Shown: positions 26,846 to 34,478 of the stretch, piece after piece | How positions within the stretch are numbered: position 1 is the stretch's first letter | Layout of the letters: every line of letters starts with the position of its first letter | Origin: Methylobacterium sp. J-070 | Lineage (GTDB): Bacteria > Pseudomonadota > Alphaproteobacteria > Rhizobiales > Beijerinckiaceae | Assembly (NCBI RefSeq): GCF_022829385.1 | Contig: NZ_JAKSXX010000026.1 | Location: 1 to 46,530 of the forward strand | Reading direction: 5' to 3' | DNA: 46,530 nucleotides | Notes under the pieces: model-generated | What the model saw: the letters and a program-made list of their open reading frames with translations, nothing else | Databases searched by the model: none | Told to the model about the DNA's origin: nothing | Translations under genes and position numbers: made by a program

Positions 26846-29173
26846 TCAGTGGAGTCCCAGCCGGATGCTCTGCAGCTTCATCAGGAGATCGGCGCTGAGC
26901 CCGCTCCCGGATCCCCCGAAGATCGACAGCGCCGGGACCACCGGCGGGTTCTTCTGGATGTCCCACATGACGCTGAAGCGCTTGATGAACTGCTCGAGCT
27001 TGACCGGATCCTTGAAGCTCGCCAGGTCCACCTTGCGCTGGAGCAGCCGGGCCTGAGCGTCGATGCTGCCCGTGGCCACCTCCGGGGGCAGGCCGAGCGC
27101 GGTGCGCACGACTTCGGCCAGGGCCTTGTCGGCCAGTATGCCGTACACGGACGCGACGCTGCCGGCCTTGCGCCGGAAGTACAGGGCGAGCCTGACGCCC
27201 TCGTTGTCGTTACCGGCATCGACCTCGACCGATTGAACGGCATAGGCCTTGACCGTGGCCGCGCGGGCATCGCTGCGCACGCCCTCGAACCGGTCCAGGA
27301 AACCGGTCAGCGTCTTCGGATCGTGCAGCGTCCAGACGTCGAGCTTCCCCGCGATCGTCTTGGCCTGATCGGCGGGGCTCTGAGAGGTCAGGTCGGCGGA
27401 AAGGCCGAGGGTTTTCCTCACGACATCGGTCAGGACCGGATCCTGGACGAGATCTGAAGCGGAGTCGATCGTCCCGATCTTCGCACGGAAATACTGGGCC
27501 AGCTTCGCCGTCTCCGCATCGGAGTCCGCGTAGGTTCCCGCCGTGCGGTAGTAGGGATCGACGATGGCGTCGCGGCCGGCCTGACGGGCGGTGCGATATT
27601 GTTCGAGGAACTGCTCCAGCTTCTCGGGATCCTGGAACGTCGTGGCGTCAACCTTGCCGGCGATCTGCCCGGCCTGCGTTCTGGCGTCTTCCGCCCAGCC
27701 CAGACCGAGGGCGGCCCGAAGCACCGACGAAACCTTGGGATCGGCAACGATATCCTTGACGATATCTTTCTTCCCGGTCCGGAAATCGTCGGCAAAGCTG
27801 CGGACGTAATCGACCTGCTTGTCCGTCTCGCTGTCGTAGTCGGCCTTCGCCTGCAGATCGACGAGGGCGTTGCGGCCCGCCAGCCGGGCGGTGCGATATT
27901 GCGTGACGAGCACATCCAGCTTCGTGGGATCCTGGAATGTCCCGGCATCGACCTTGCTGGCGATCTGCCCGGCCTGCGTCTTGGCGTCGTCGGCGTCGGG
28001 ATTCAGGCCGACCGCAGTCCGGACGAAGGACGACAGCTTGGAATCGGCGACCACCTCCTTGACGAGATCGCGCTCCGTCGTGAGCGTGTCGGCGAACGTG
28101 CGGACGTAATCGATCTGGCTGTCGGTCTCGGTATCGTAATCGATCTTCGCCTGCGGATCGACGATGACGCTGCGACCGACCTGCCTAGCGACCCGATACT
28201 GATCGAAGACCTGCTTCAGCTTCTCGGAATCCTGAAAGGTCGTGATGTCGACCTTGCCGGCGAGCTGCTGGGCCTGCGTGTCGACGTCGACGGCCGGCCG
28301 GAGACCGACCGCCGTCCGGACGATGGACGCCATCATGGGATCCGCGGCGATGTGCTTGATCAGGGTATTTGCCGTCCTGAGGTTGTCGACGAAACCGCGC
28401 ACGTACCCGATCTGGTTGTCCGTCTCGCTGTCGTAGGTGGCCCTCGCCTGCGGATCGGCGAGGGCGTCGCGGCCGGCCTTGCGGGCGGCGCGGAAGCGAT
28501 CGAAGAACGCGTCCAGCTTCTCGGGATCCTGGAACGCCGCGGGGTCGAACCGGCTCTCGATCTGCAGGGCCTGCGCGTCGGCGTCCTCCGCGGCGGTGGC
28601 CGGGCGCAGGCCGACCGTCGTCCGGACGACGGCCGATACCTTGGCATCCGCGACCACATCCTTGATGATGTCTTTATTGGTTTCGATATTCTGCACGAAG
28701 ATCCGCGCATAATCGACCTTTTTAGATGTATCGGCGTCGTAATCGGCCCGCTTCTGATAAAGAGTCTGGTCGACCTTGGGGGAGGAGCCGCCCTGGATAT
28801 CGCTGTCCAGCGTGGACGGATTCTCGCCTGATGCCTTGAAGTTGAATGCGGCGGCGAAGTCCTGGTACCGGGAATCCTGCAGACGGTCGGCGAGGCTACG
28901 CCCGCTGCTGTCGGGCTCGCCCGTCAGGACTTTGCGCATGAAGCCCTTCGACGGGATCATCTCCTCCAGGCCATAGGCGCGCATGGCAAAGGCGTAGAGA
29001 CGGTTGTTGCGGAAGAAGTCGTCAACCGTATTGATGTCGCCGATATGCTCCAGAAAGTAATTGGTATCGCTCTTCTGACGAGATTCGGACGATTTCAGCG
29101 CGATCGAAGCGTCGTAATTCGCGGTGATCTGCCGATAGGATGTCAGAGTCGAGATCATGGGCGAGGCCTTCAT
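26846..29173 (-). CDS. Multi-repeat DUF1217-type flagellar protein
   Basis: This is a 775-residue protein (770 if the ATG at 29158, MISTLTSYRQIT, is used). The N-terminal unit (about residues 35-112, with DFFRNNRLYAFAMRAYGLEE) resembles the DUF1217 domain found in rhizobial flagellar clusters next to motA and flgF, the same position as here. Six further units of about 99-104 residues begin near residues 153, 255, 354, 454, 558 and 660. Each has the pattern hydrophobic-YhRxF, DIVxDPKVSxVVRTALGL, then QAxxIAGKVDxxTFQDPxKL and YRTARxAGRDA. Units 1-4 are nearly identical in layout; 5 and 6 are more diverged. There is no signal peptide or Cys, and the protein is strongly helical and charged. The function is unknown. 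Context suggests an exported or basal-body-associated factor. The tandem expansion is the notable feature. Confidence 0.8.
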   Translation of the reverse strand: MKASPMISTLTSYRQITANYDASIALKSSESRQKSDTNYFLEHIGDINTVDDFFRNNRLYAFAMRAYGLEEMIPSKGFMRKVLTGEPDSSGRSLADRLQDSRYQDFAAAFNFKASGENPSTLDSDIQGGSSPKVDQTLYQKRADYDADTSKKVDYARIFVQNIETNKDIIKDVVADAKVSAVVRTTVGLRPATAAEDADAQALQIESRFDPAAFQDPEKLDAFFDRFRAARKAGRDALADPQARATYDSETDNQIGYVRGFVDNLRTANTLIKHIAADPMMASIVRTAVGLRPAVDVDTQAQQLAGKVDITTFQDSEKLKQVFDQYRVARQVGRSVIVDPQAKIDYDTETDSQIDYVRTFADTLTTERDLVKEVVADSKLSSFVRTAVGLNPDADDAKTQAGQIASKVDAGTFQDPTKLDVLVTQYRTARLAGRNALVDLQAKADYDSETDKQVDYVRSFADDFRTGKKDIVKDIVADPKVSSVLRAALGLGWAEDARTQAGQIAGKVDATTFQDPEKLEQFLEQYRTARQAGRDAIVDPYYRTAGTYADSDAETAKLAQYFRAKIGTIDSASDLVQDPVLTDVVRKTLGLSADLTSQSPADQAKTIAGKLDVWTLHDPKTLTGFLDRFEGVRSDARAATVKAYAVQSVEVDAGNDNEGVRLALYFRRKAGSVASVYGILADKALAEVVRTALGLPPEVATGSIDAQARLLQRKVDLASFKDPVKLEQFIKRFSVMWDIQKNPPVVPALSIFGGSGSGLSADLLMKLQSIRLGLH
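26939..28717 (-). repeat. Six tandem coding repeats of about 300 bp in the DUF1217-type gene
   Basis: In transcription order the units lie at about 28412-28717, 28115-28411, 27815-28114, 27503-27814, 27197-27502 and 26939-27196. They keep frame (297-312 bp each). Units 2, 3 and 4 share long near-identical DNA stretches, for example around the codons for QIAGKVD, TFQDP and YRTAR. That points to duplication or gene conversion more recent than the split of units 5 and 6. Confidence 0.85.
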
Positions 29174-29304
29174 CTTCAGGCATGTCGGATTCTATGGGAC
29201 GGATCTTGCCTGAAACTTGCCCGGACCGAAAGTCGAAAGATCGGGATGGCCGCTGGTCCCGCTCAAGCCTTGCGCAAGCATGGCGCTCTAGAGCCGGCGG
29301 CTGA
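29174..29304. promoter_or_regulatory. Divergent promoter region between the DUF1217-type gene and motA
   Basis: These 131 bases separate the two divergent flagellar operons and must carry promoters for both directions. No convincing box pair or regulator site was recognised. Confidence 0.35.
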
Positions 29305-30216
29305 ATGCAGGGGTTGAGGGCGCCGGGCGTGAGTATCATCTTCGGCTTGCTGATCGCGGTCGTGTGCGTCGGCGGGGGGTTCTCGGCCATGGGCGGCCAC
29401 CTCACGGTGATCTGGCAGCCCTTCGAGTTCATCATCGTCGGCGGGGCCGCGCTCGGCGCCTACGTGGTGGCCAACTCGACCAAGGTGGTTCTGGGGACCG
29501 GCAACGCGATCATGGACGCGGCCCTGGGGCGGGTGCCGAAGGAGGAGGATTATCTCCAGCTCCTCGGCCTGCTGTTCGCGCTGACGCGGGAGCTGCGCTC
29601 CAAGCCGCGCAACGAGGTCGAGACCCACCTGGAGGATCCCGACAACTCCCCGATCTTCAAGGCCTATCCGCGGGTGACGCGCGACCCGGAGCTGCAGCTG
29701 TTCATCTGCGACTACGTGCGCCTCATCCTCATCGGCAACGCCCGGTCCTACGAGATCGAGGCGCTGATGGAGGAGGAGATCGCCATCCATCGCAACGACA
29801 AGCTGAAGGTCTACGGCGCGCTCATGGGCATGGCCGACGGGCTGCCGGCCCTGGGCATCGTCGCGGCCATCCTGGGGATCGTGAAGGCGATGGGGGCGCT
29901 CGATCAGTCGCCGGCCCTGCTGGGCAGCCTGATCGGCTCCGCCCTGGTGGGCACTTTCACGGGCATCTTCGTCTCGTACGGGCTGGTCGGGCCGATGGCC
30001 AACAAGATCAAGGTCGTCCGCGAGACCCAGGCGCGGGTCTACGTCATCGTGAAGCAGACCCTGCTGGCCTACATGAACGGCGCCCTGCCGCAGATCGCCG
30101 TCGAGCACGGGCGCAAGGCGATCACCGCCGCCTATCGGCCGACGATCGACGATGTCGAAAGGGCGACGATCACCGGGCCGCAGCGCGGCGGCGAAGCCGT
30201 GCGCGAGGCGGCCTGA
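29305..30216 (+). CDS. motA: Flagellar stator protein MotA
   Basis: MotA (303 residues from the ATG, 295 from an in-frame GTG at 29329) is the proton-channel stator subunit that pushes on FliG. It has four membrane segments: IIFGLLIAVVCVGGGFSAMG at the start, a second with FEFIIVGGAALGAYVVANST, and a third and fourth with GMADGLPALGIVAAILGIVK and LLGSLIGSALVGTFTGIFVS. The large charged cytoplasmic loop lies between the second and third. The GTG start fits homologues better and has GAGGG before it. It is the first gene of the plus-strand operon. Its partner motB is not in the window. The stop overlaps the fliM start. Confidence 0.96.
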   Translation: MQGLRAPGVSIIFGLLIAVVCVGGGFSAMGGHLTVIWQPFEFIIVGGAALGAYVVANSTKVVLGTGNAIMDAALGRVPKEEDYLQLLGLLFALTRELRSKPRNEVETHLEDPDNSPIFKAYPRVTRDPELQLFICDYVRLILIGNARSYEIEALMEEEIAIHRNDKLKVYGALMGMADGLPALGIVAAILGIVKAMGALDQSPALLGSLIGSALVGTFTGIFVSYGLVGPMANKIKVVRETQARVYVIVKQTLLAYMNGALPQIAVEHGRKAITAAYRPTIDDVERATITGPQRGGEAVREAA

Positions 30217-31145
30217 TGATGGACAAGCAACAGGCCGCCGACATTCGGGATCGGCTGCTGGACGCCGCGGGCCTCTCGCTCGACCGCCTGCCGATGCTGC
30301 ACGTGATCCTCGACCGGGTCGCGACCTTCTGCGCCGATCAGCTCCGGCATTTCGCGGCCTCGCCGGTCTATTTCTCGCTGAGCAACGTGGAGAGCCAGCG
30401 CTTCGGCGACATCCTCGAACCCTACGAGTCGAACGCGGTCGCCGGCATCTTCCACGCGCCGGAATGGGACAGCCACATCCTGGTCGGCTTCGACCGCGAC
30501 TTCATCTTCACGATGGTCGAGGTCCTGCTCGGCTCCGACGGTTCCGAGCCGCCCCTCGACGAGGAGCGCTCGTTCTCCAACATCGAGATGCGGATCGCCC
30601 AGCGCCTGTTCGAGCAGATCGGCAAGGCGATGCAATCCGCCTTCGCGCTGGTGGCCGACACGCCGTTCAAGCTGGAGCGGACGGAGCTGCGGATGGACTT
30701 CGCCGTCATCGGCCGCCGGAACAACCAGGCGGTCGCGGCGAAATTCCTGCTGCAGGCGCTCAACCGCGGCGGCGAGATGTTCATCGTCATCCCGCAATCC
30801 GTCCTCAACCCGATGCGCCAGAGCCTGGCCCGGATCCTGGTCGGCGAGAACTCGGCCCGGGATTCGAAGTGGACCCGGCAGATCGCCGGGGAGGTGCAGA
30901 AGACCCCGGTGACGCTGAAGGCGATCCTGGAGGAGAAGCCCCTGTCGCTGGGCGAGATCGCCGACCTGAAGGTCGGCCAGGTGCTGGAGCTCCGGGCGAC
31001 CCCGCGCAGCCGCGTGAAGCTCGTCGGCAACGACCGCGAGCTGTTCTGGTGCGACGTCGGGCAGGCGGATGGCGGCATCCTCCTGCGGGTGGACCGGTTC
31101 ATCGATCAGGATCAGGAGTTTATCGAAGATGTTCTCGCTCGCTGA
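30216..31145 (+). CDS. fliM: Flagellar motor switch protein FliM
   Basis: FliM (309 residues) is the middle C-ring protein. The central domain has PVYFSLSNVESQRFGDILEP and DRDFIFTMVEVLLGSDGSEP. The C-terminal SpoA-like part has VTLKAILEEKPLSLGEIADL, then KVGQVLELRATPRSRVKLVG. The usual N-terminal CheY-binding peptide (LSQxEIDALL type) is not visible, and the GGxG region is altered. The call rests on the middle and C-terminal blocks plus operon position. Its ATG overlaps the motA stop (TGATG). It ends inside the start of the next small gene. Confidence 0.9.
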   Translation: MMDKQQAADIRDRLLDAAGLSLDRLPMLHVILDRVATFCADQLRHFAASPVYFSLSNVESQRFGDILEPYESNAVAGIFHAPEWDSHILVGFDRDFIFTMVEVLLGSDGSEPPLDEERSFSNIEMRIAQRLFEQIGKAMQSAFALVADTPFKLERTELRMDFAVIGRRNNQAVAAKFLLQALNRGGEMFIVIPQSVLNPMRQSLARILVGENSARDSKWTRQIAGEVQKTPVTLKAILEEKPLSLGEIADLKVGQVLELRATPRSRVKLVGNDRELFWCDVGQADGGILLRVDRFIDQDQEFIEDVLAR

Positions 31146-31464
31146 GGCCCTGCTCTTCGCCGCGCTGGTCGCGACGACCGCCTGCCTCGTGCCGATGTAC
31201 CTGCGGCTGAAGCGGCTGGACCGGTACCACGCGCAGTATCGCGACATGGTCGACTGGAGCGCCTGCGCCCTGGTCGGCGCGAGCAACGCCGTGCAGTCCT
31301 TCACGCAGGACGGGCGGGTCGTCCTGGAGGACCTCAGCCGCGAGATCGAGTCCGCCAAGGCGGCCCTGGACGAACTCAAGGCGGAGCGGCTGAGGCTGAC
31401 GGCCTCGGCGCCGCCGGCCGCCGTCCGGGACCCGGCGCTGGGCGGCAGCCTGACGAGCCCCTGA
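31129..31464 (+). CDS. Small membrane-anchored coiled-coil protein between fliM and fliN
   Basis: The 111-residue protein has one N-terminal membrane helix (AEALLFAALVATTACLVPMY), then a region with MVDWSACALVGASNAVQSFT and a short coiled coil (LSREIESAKAALDELKAERL). It overlaps the end of fliM by 17 bases, so it is likely translated with it. The layout recalls the DUF6468-type proteins encoded near fliM in other alphaproteobacteria, but this could not be confirmed. The role is unknown; context suggests a motor or C-ring accessory. Confidence 0.7.
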   Translation: MFSLAEALLFAALVATTACLVPMYLRLKRLDRYHAQYRDMVDWSACALVGASNAVQSFTQDGRVVLEDLSREIESAKAALDELKAERLRLTASAPPAAVRDPALGGSLTSP

Positions 31465-31597
31465 TGCGGGGCGCCGATGATCTTGATCCCGGGCCGCCCG
31501 ACCCCAGGCCGGCCGCTGCCCCGGTCGCCGCCCCGATGCCCGACCTGGGGGCTCCGGGACCCGCGGCGCGGGCCTTCCCTTCTTCGAGGAGCACGCG

Positions 31598-31990
31598 ATG
31601 ACACCCCCCTCAGACCAGCCGCAGGCCGAGACCGGGTCCGGAGGCGGCCACAGCGACAGCCTGTTCGCCAAGATCGAGGCCCATGCCGAAGAGCAGCGGG
31701 CGCAGGGCGAGCGCCTCGGCGGCGCCCGGAACCTCGACTCGATCCTGCGGATCCCGGTCCTGATGCAGGTGGTCCTCGGCTCGGCGACGATGCCGGTATC
31801 CAACCTGATGAAGCTGGGTCGGGGCGCGATCGTCCCCCTGGATCACCGCGTCGGCGAGCCCGTCGACGTCGTGGTGAACGGCCGCGTGATCGCCCGGGGC
31901 GAGGTCGTCGTGGTCGAGGACGACAATTCGCGCTTCGGCGTGTCGCTCACCGAGATCGTCGGTTCCGCGCCTGCCGATTCCAACGCCTGA
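31598..31990 (+). CDS. fliN: Flagellar motor switch protein FliN
   Basis: FliN (130 residues) forms the base of the C ring. A variable acidic and Gln-rich N terminus (about 45 residues) precedes the SpoA domain: LDSILRIPVLMQVVLGSATM, PVSNLMKLGRGAIVPLDHRV, GEPVDVVVNGRVIARGEVVV and DDNSRFGVSLTEIV. All expected motifs are present. It lies 133 bases after the small membrane protein and 14 bases before fliG. Confidence 0.97.
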   Translation: MTPPSDQPQAETGSGGGHSDSLFAKIEAHAEEQRAQGERLGGARNLDSILRIPVLMQVVLGSATMPVSNLMKLGRGAIVPLDHRVGEPVDVVVNGRVIARGEVVVVEDDNSRFGVSLTEIVGSAPADSNA

Positions 31991-32004
31991 GGGGAAGCCT
32001 GGCC

Positions 32005-33033
32005 ATGGCCGTCGGTTCGATGACCAAACCGAGCGTCAGGGTCCTGACGCCGACCGAGGAGGTCGCCGCCGTCCTCATCTCGATGAACAAGGCGACCGCC
32101 AGCCGGCTGGTCAAGTATTTCGACGCCGTCGAGCTGAAGCAGATCACGCGCGCGGTGGCGCAGCTCGGGCCGGTGCCGCGGGATCAGCTCGAGACCCTCA
32201 TCGAACAGGTGGCCGCCCTGTTCGCCGACGGCGCGAACCTGATCGGCACGGCCCGGGAGATGGAGAAGCTGCTGGAAGGGGTCCTGCCGCCCGAGCAGAT
32301 CGCCGAACTCATGGCCGATGTCCTCGGCCAGGGCGAGCGCTCGATCTGGGACAGGATCTCGAACGGGTCGGACACCGCGCTGGCCTCCTTCCTGATGAAG
32401 GAACACCCGCAGACGGTGGCGCTGATCCTGTCGAAGGTGAAGCCGTCCTGCGCCGCCAAGGTGATGGCCCAGCTCCCGCCCCCCCTGCGCAACGGCGTCA
32501 TGCGGCGGATGCTGACGTTCAAGCCGATCGTCGAGGCATCGATGAAGATGATCGAGCAGACGATCCACGAGGACTTCATGATCAACCTGGCGCGCAACGC
32601 CGCGGCGGACACCCATTCGCGGATGGCGGACATCATCAACAAGATGGAGCGCCAGAGCATGGAGGAGGTCCTCGACAACCTCACGCAATCGCGGCCGAAA
32701 TCGGCCGAGATCCTGAAGGGCCTGCTGTTCACCTTCGACGACATCATCCACATGACGCCGCGGGCGCGCACGGCCCTGTTCGATCAGATCCCGAACGAGC
32801 GCGTCATCCTCGCCCTGAAGGGCACGAACCCCCAGCTGCGCGGCGTCGTGCTGAGCGGCCTGACCGCCCGTGCCCGACGCCTCGTCGAGCACGAGCTGGA
32901 GGGTGGCGAGCCCGCCTCCCAGCGGGACGTGCTCGAGGCCCGCCGGGCGATCACCGACCAGGCCCTGGAGATGGCGGCCCGGGGCGAGATCGAGCTCAAC
33001 GCGGCCGATTCGGAAGACACCTACGTCCGCTAA
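32005..33033 (+). CDS. fliG: Flagellar motor switch protein FliG
   Basis: FliG (342 residues) transmits torque from the stator to the MS ring. It has the N-terminal FliF-binding domain (EEVAAVLISMNKATASRLVK), the EHPQ motif in the middle domain (FLMKEHPQTVALILSKVKPS) and the C-terminal torque domain (FTFDDIIHMTPRARTALFDQ, then IPNERVILALKGTNPQL). The charged residues that face MotA are in the last block. Its C-terminal tail is slightly longer than in enteric FliG. The start at 32005 follows a GGGGAAG ribosome site. Confidence 0.97.
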   Translation: MAVGSMTKPSVRVLTPTEEVAAVLISMNKATASRLVKYFDAVELKQITRAVAQLGPVPRDQLETLIEQVAALFADGANLIGTAREMEKLLEGVLPPEQIAELMADVLGQGERSIWDRISNGSDTALASFLMKEHPQTVALILSKVKPSCAAKVMAQLPPPLRNGVMRRMLTFKPIVEASMKMIEQTIHEDFMINLARNAAADTHSRMADIINKMERQSMEEVLDNLTQSRPKSAEILKGLLFTFDDIIHMTPRARTALFDQIPNERVILALKGTNPQLRGVVLSGLTARARRLVEHELEGGEPASQRDVLEARRAITDQALEMAARGEIELNAADSEDTYVR

Positions 33034-33150
33034 GGGTCGTGCCGGATCGCGGCGCCCTCGGGCGCGGCTCCCGGGCCCCGTTCGATCTCACGCGCTGTCG
33101 CCGCCGCGGTGTTCGTTCCGGCGGGGACCCCTCCAGCCAGGCCCGCCGCC

Positions 33151-34215
33151 ATGTCCGACGACGATAAGGAGAGCAAGACCGAGGCCGCGAGCGACAAGAA
33201 GATCAGCGATGCGCTCGCCCGGGGGAACACGCCGTTCTCCAGGGAGGCGCCGGTCTTCGCCTCGATCCTGGGCCTGCTGCTCTTCCTGGTGTTCGTGGTG
33301 CGGGACCAGGGGCTTCCGCTCGTGCAGCAGCTCGCCCTGCTCCTGGAGCAGCCGCGCAACTTCCCGGTGGAGACGAGCCCGGACGCGATGCACCTCGTCA
33401 ACGCGCTGTTCGTCGAGATGGGACGCTTCCTGCTGCCCGTCCTGGTGATCCTGCTGGTCGCGGGGATCGCCGCCTCGATCTTCCAGAACACGCCCCGCCT
33501 GGTGCTCGAGCGGATTCAGCCGCAATGGTCCCGGATCTCCCCATCAAGTGGCTGGGGCAGGATCTTCAGCGTACAGGGCTTCATCGAGTTCGGGAAAAGT
33601 CTGTTCAAGTTCGTGGCGATCGGCAGCATGTCCTTCATGGTGCTGAGCGCCGACCGGCACGAGATCGTGAATGTCATGTTTATGGATCCGATCGGGCTGC
33701 CCGAGTTCCTGCTGACCCTGTCGGTTCGCCTGGTGTCGGCGGTCAGCGTGGCGACGATCGCCCTGGTCGCCGGGGACCTGGTCTGGACCCGGGTGCGGTG
33801 GCAGCGCGACCTGCGGATGTCGAAGCAGGAGCTGAAGGACGAGTTCAAGCAGGCCGAGGGCGACCCGCTGGTGAAGGCGAAGATGCGCTCGCTGGCGAAG
33901 GACCGGCTGCGCAAGCAGATGATCGCGGCGGTCCCGCGCGCCACGATGATCCTGGCCAACCCGACCCACTACGCCATCGCACTGCGCTACGACCAGAGCG
34001 AGAACGACGCCCCGATGGTTCTGGCCAAGGGCACCGACCTGATCGCCCTGCGCATCCGGGAGATCGCCGAGAAGAACCGGATCGAGGTGGTGATCGACAA
34101 GGCCCTGACCCGGGCGATGTACGACCACGTCGAGGTCAACCAGGCGATCCCGGCGGAATTCTACCGGGCGGTGGCGAACCTCCTGGTCTACGTGATGACG
34201 CGCAAGCGCCGCTGA
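33151..34215 (+). CDS. flhB: Flagellar export-gate switch protein FlhB
   Basis: FlhB (354 residues) controls export specificity by self-cleavage. The N terminus SDDDKESKTEAASDKKISDA, then LARGNTPFSREAPV, is typical. Four membrane helices follow. The conserved cleavage site NPTH is intact (Asn near residue 270, in MILANPTHYAIALRYDQ). The cytoplasmic end has KGTDLIALRIREIAEKNRIE. The start was set at the ATG of MSDDDKES rather than the upstream in-frame ATG at 33109. It is the last gene of the plus-strand flagellar operon. Confidence 0.97.
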   Translation: MSDDDKESKTEAASDKKISDALARGNTPFSREAPVFASILGLLLFLVFVVRDQGLPLVQQLALLLEQPRNFPVETSPDAMHLVNALFVEMGRFLLPVLVILLVAGIAASIFQNTPRLVLERIQPQWSRISPSSGWGRIFSVQGFIEFGKSLFKFVAIGSMSFMVLSADRHEIVNVMFMDPIGLPEFLLTLSVRLVSAVSVATIALVAGDLVWTRVRWQRDLRMSKQELKDEFKQAEGDPLVKAKMRSLAKDRLRKQMIAAVPRATMILANPTHYAIALRYDQSENDAPMVLAKGTDLIALRIREIAEKNRIEVVIDKALTRAMYDHVEVNQAIPAEFYRAVANLLVYVMTRKRR

Positions 34216-34413
34216 CCGTCCCCGAGAGGCCGGGCCCGGTCCGACGGATGGCCGCGTCGCTTGCCGGCCTGCCCGGTCCGACCACCGCGCCGAGGCCGCG
34301 GTCCCTGCGCGCCGGGCGATCCCGGACCGGAAAGCCCCGGTTTCGAAAGGTCCGTGACCGTTCGCGGGTGCAGGGCGGAGCCCGGCGCGCGGGGTGGCCG
34401 CCCCCGGACCCGG

Positions 34414-34436
34414 CCGGAGGGCCTTCAGCCCTTCGG
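34414..34436. terminator. Hairpin between convergent flhB and glcB
   Basis: A 9-bp stem with one G-U pair (34414-34422 with 34428-34436, 5-nt loop) lies between the two converging genes. There is no T run on either strand, so it is at best a weak or Rho-assisted terminator. Nothing else was recognised in the 263-base gap (34216-34478). Confidence 0.3.
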
Positions 34437-34478
34437 AAACCCACGATCCGTCGCGGCGCGCCAGAGGTCCGGTCGGCC

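Noticed and set aside
26939..28717. CRISPR array in the repeated region at 27-28.7 kb
   Set aside because: The period is about 300 bp, in frame and coding, not short identical repeats with unique spacers. No cas genes are present.
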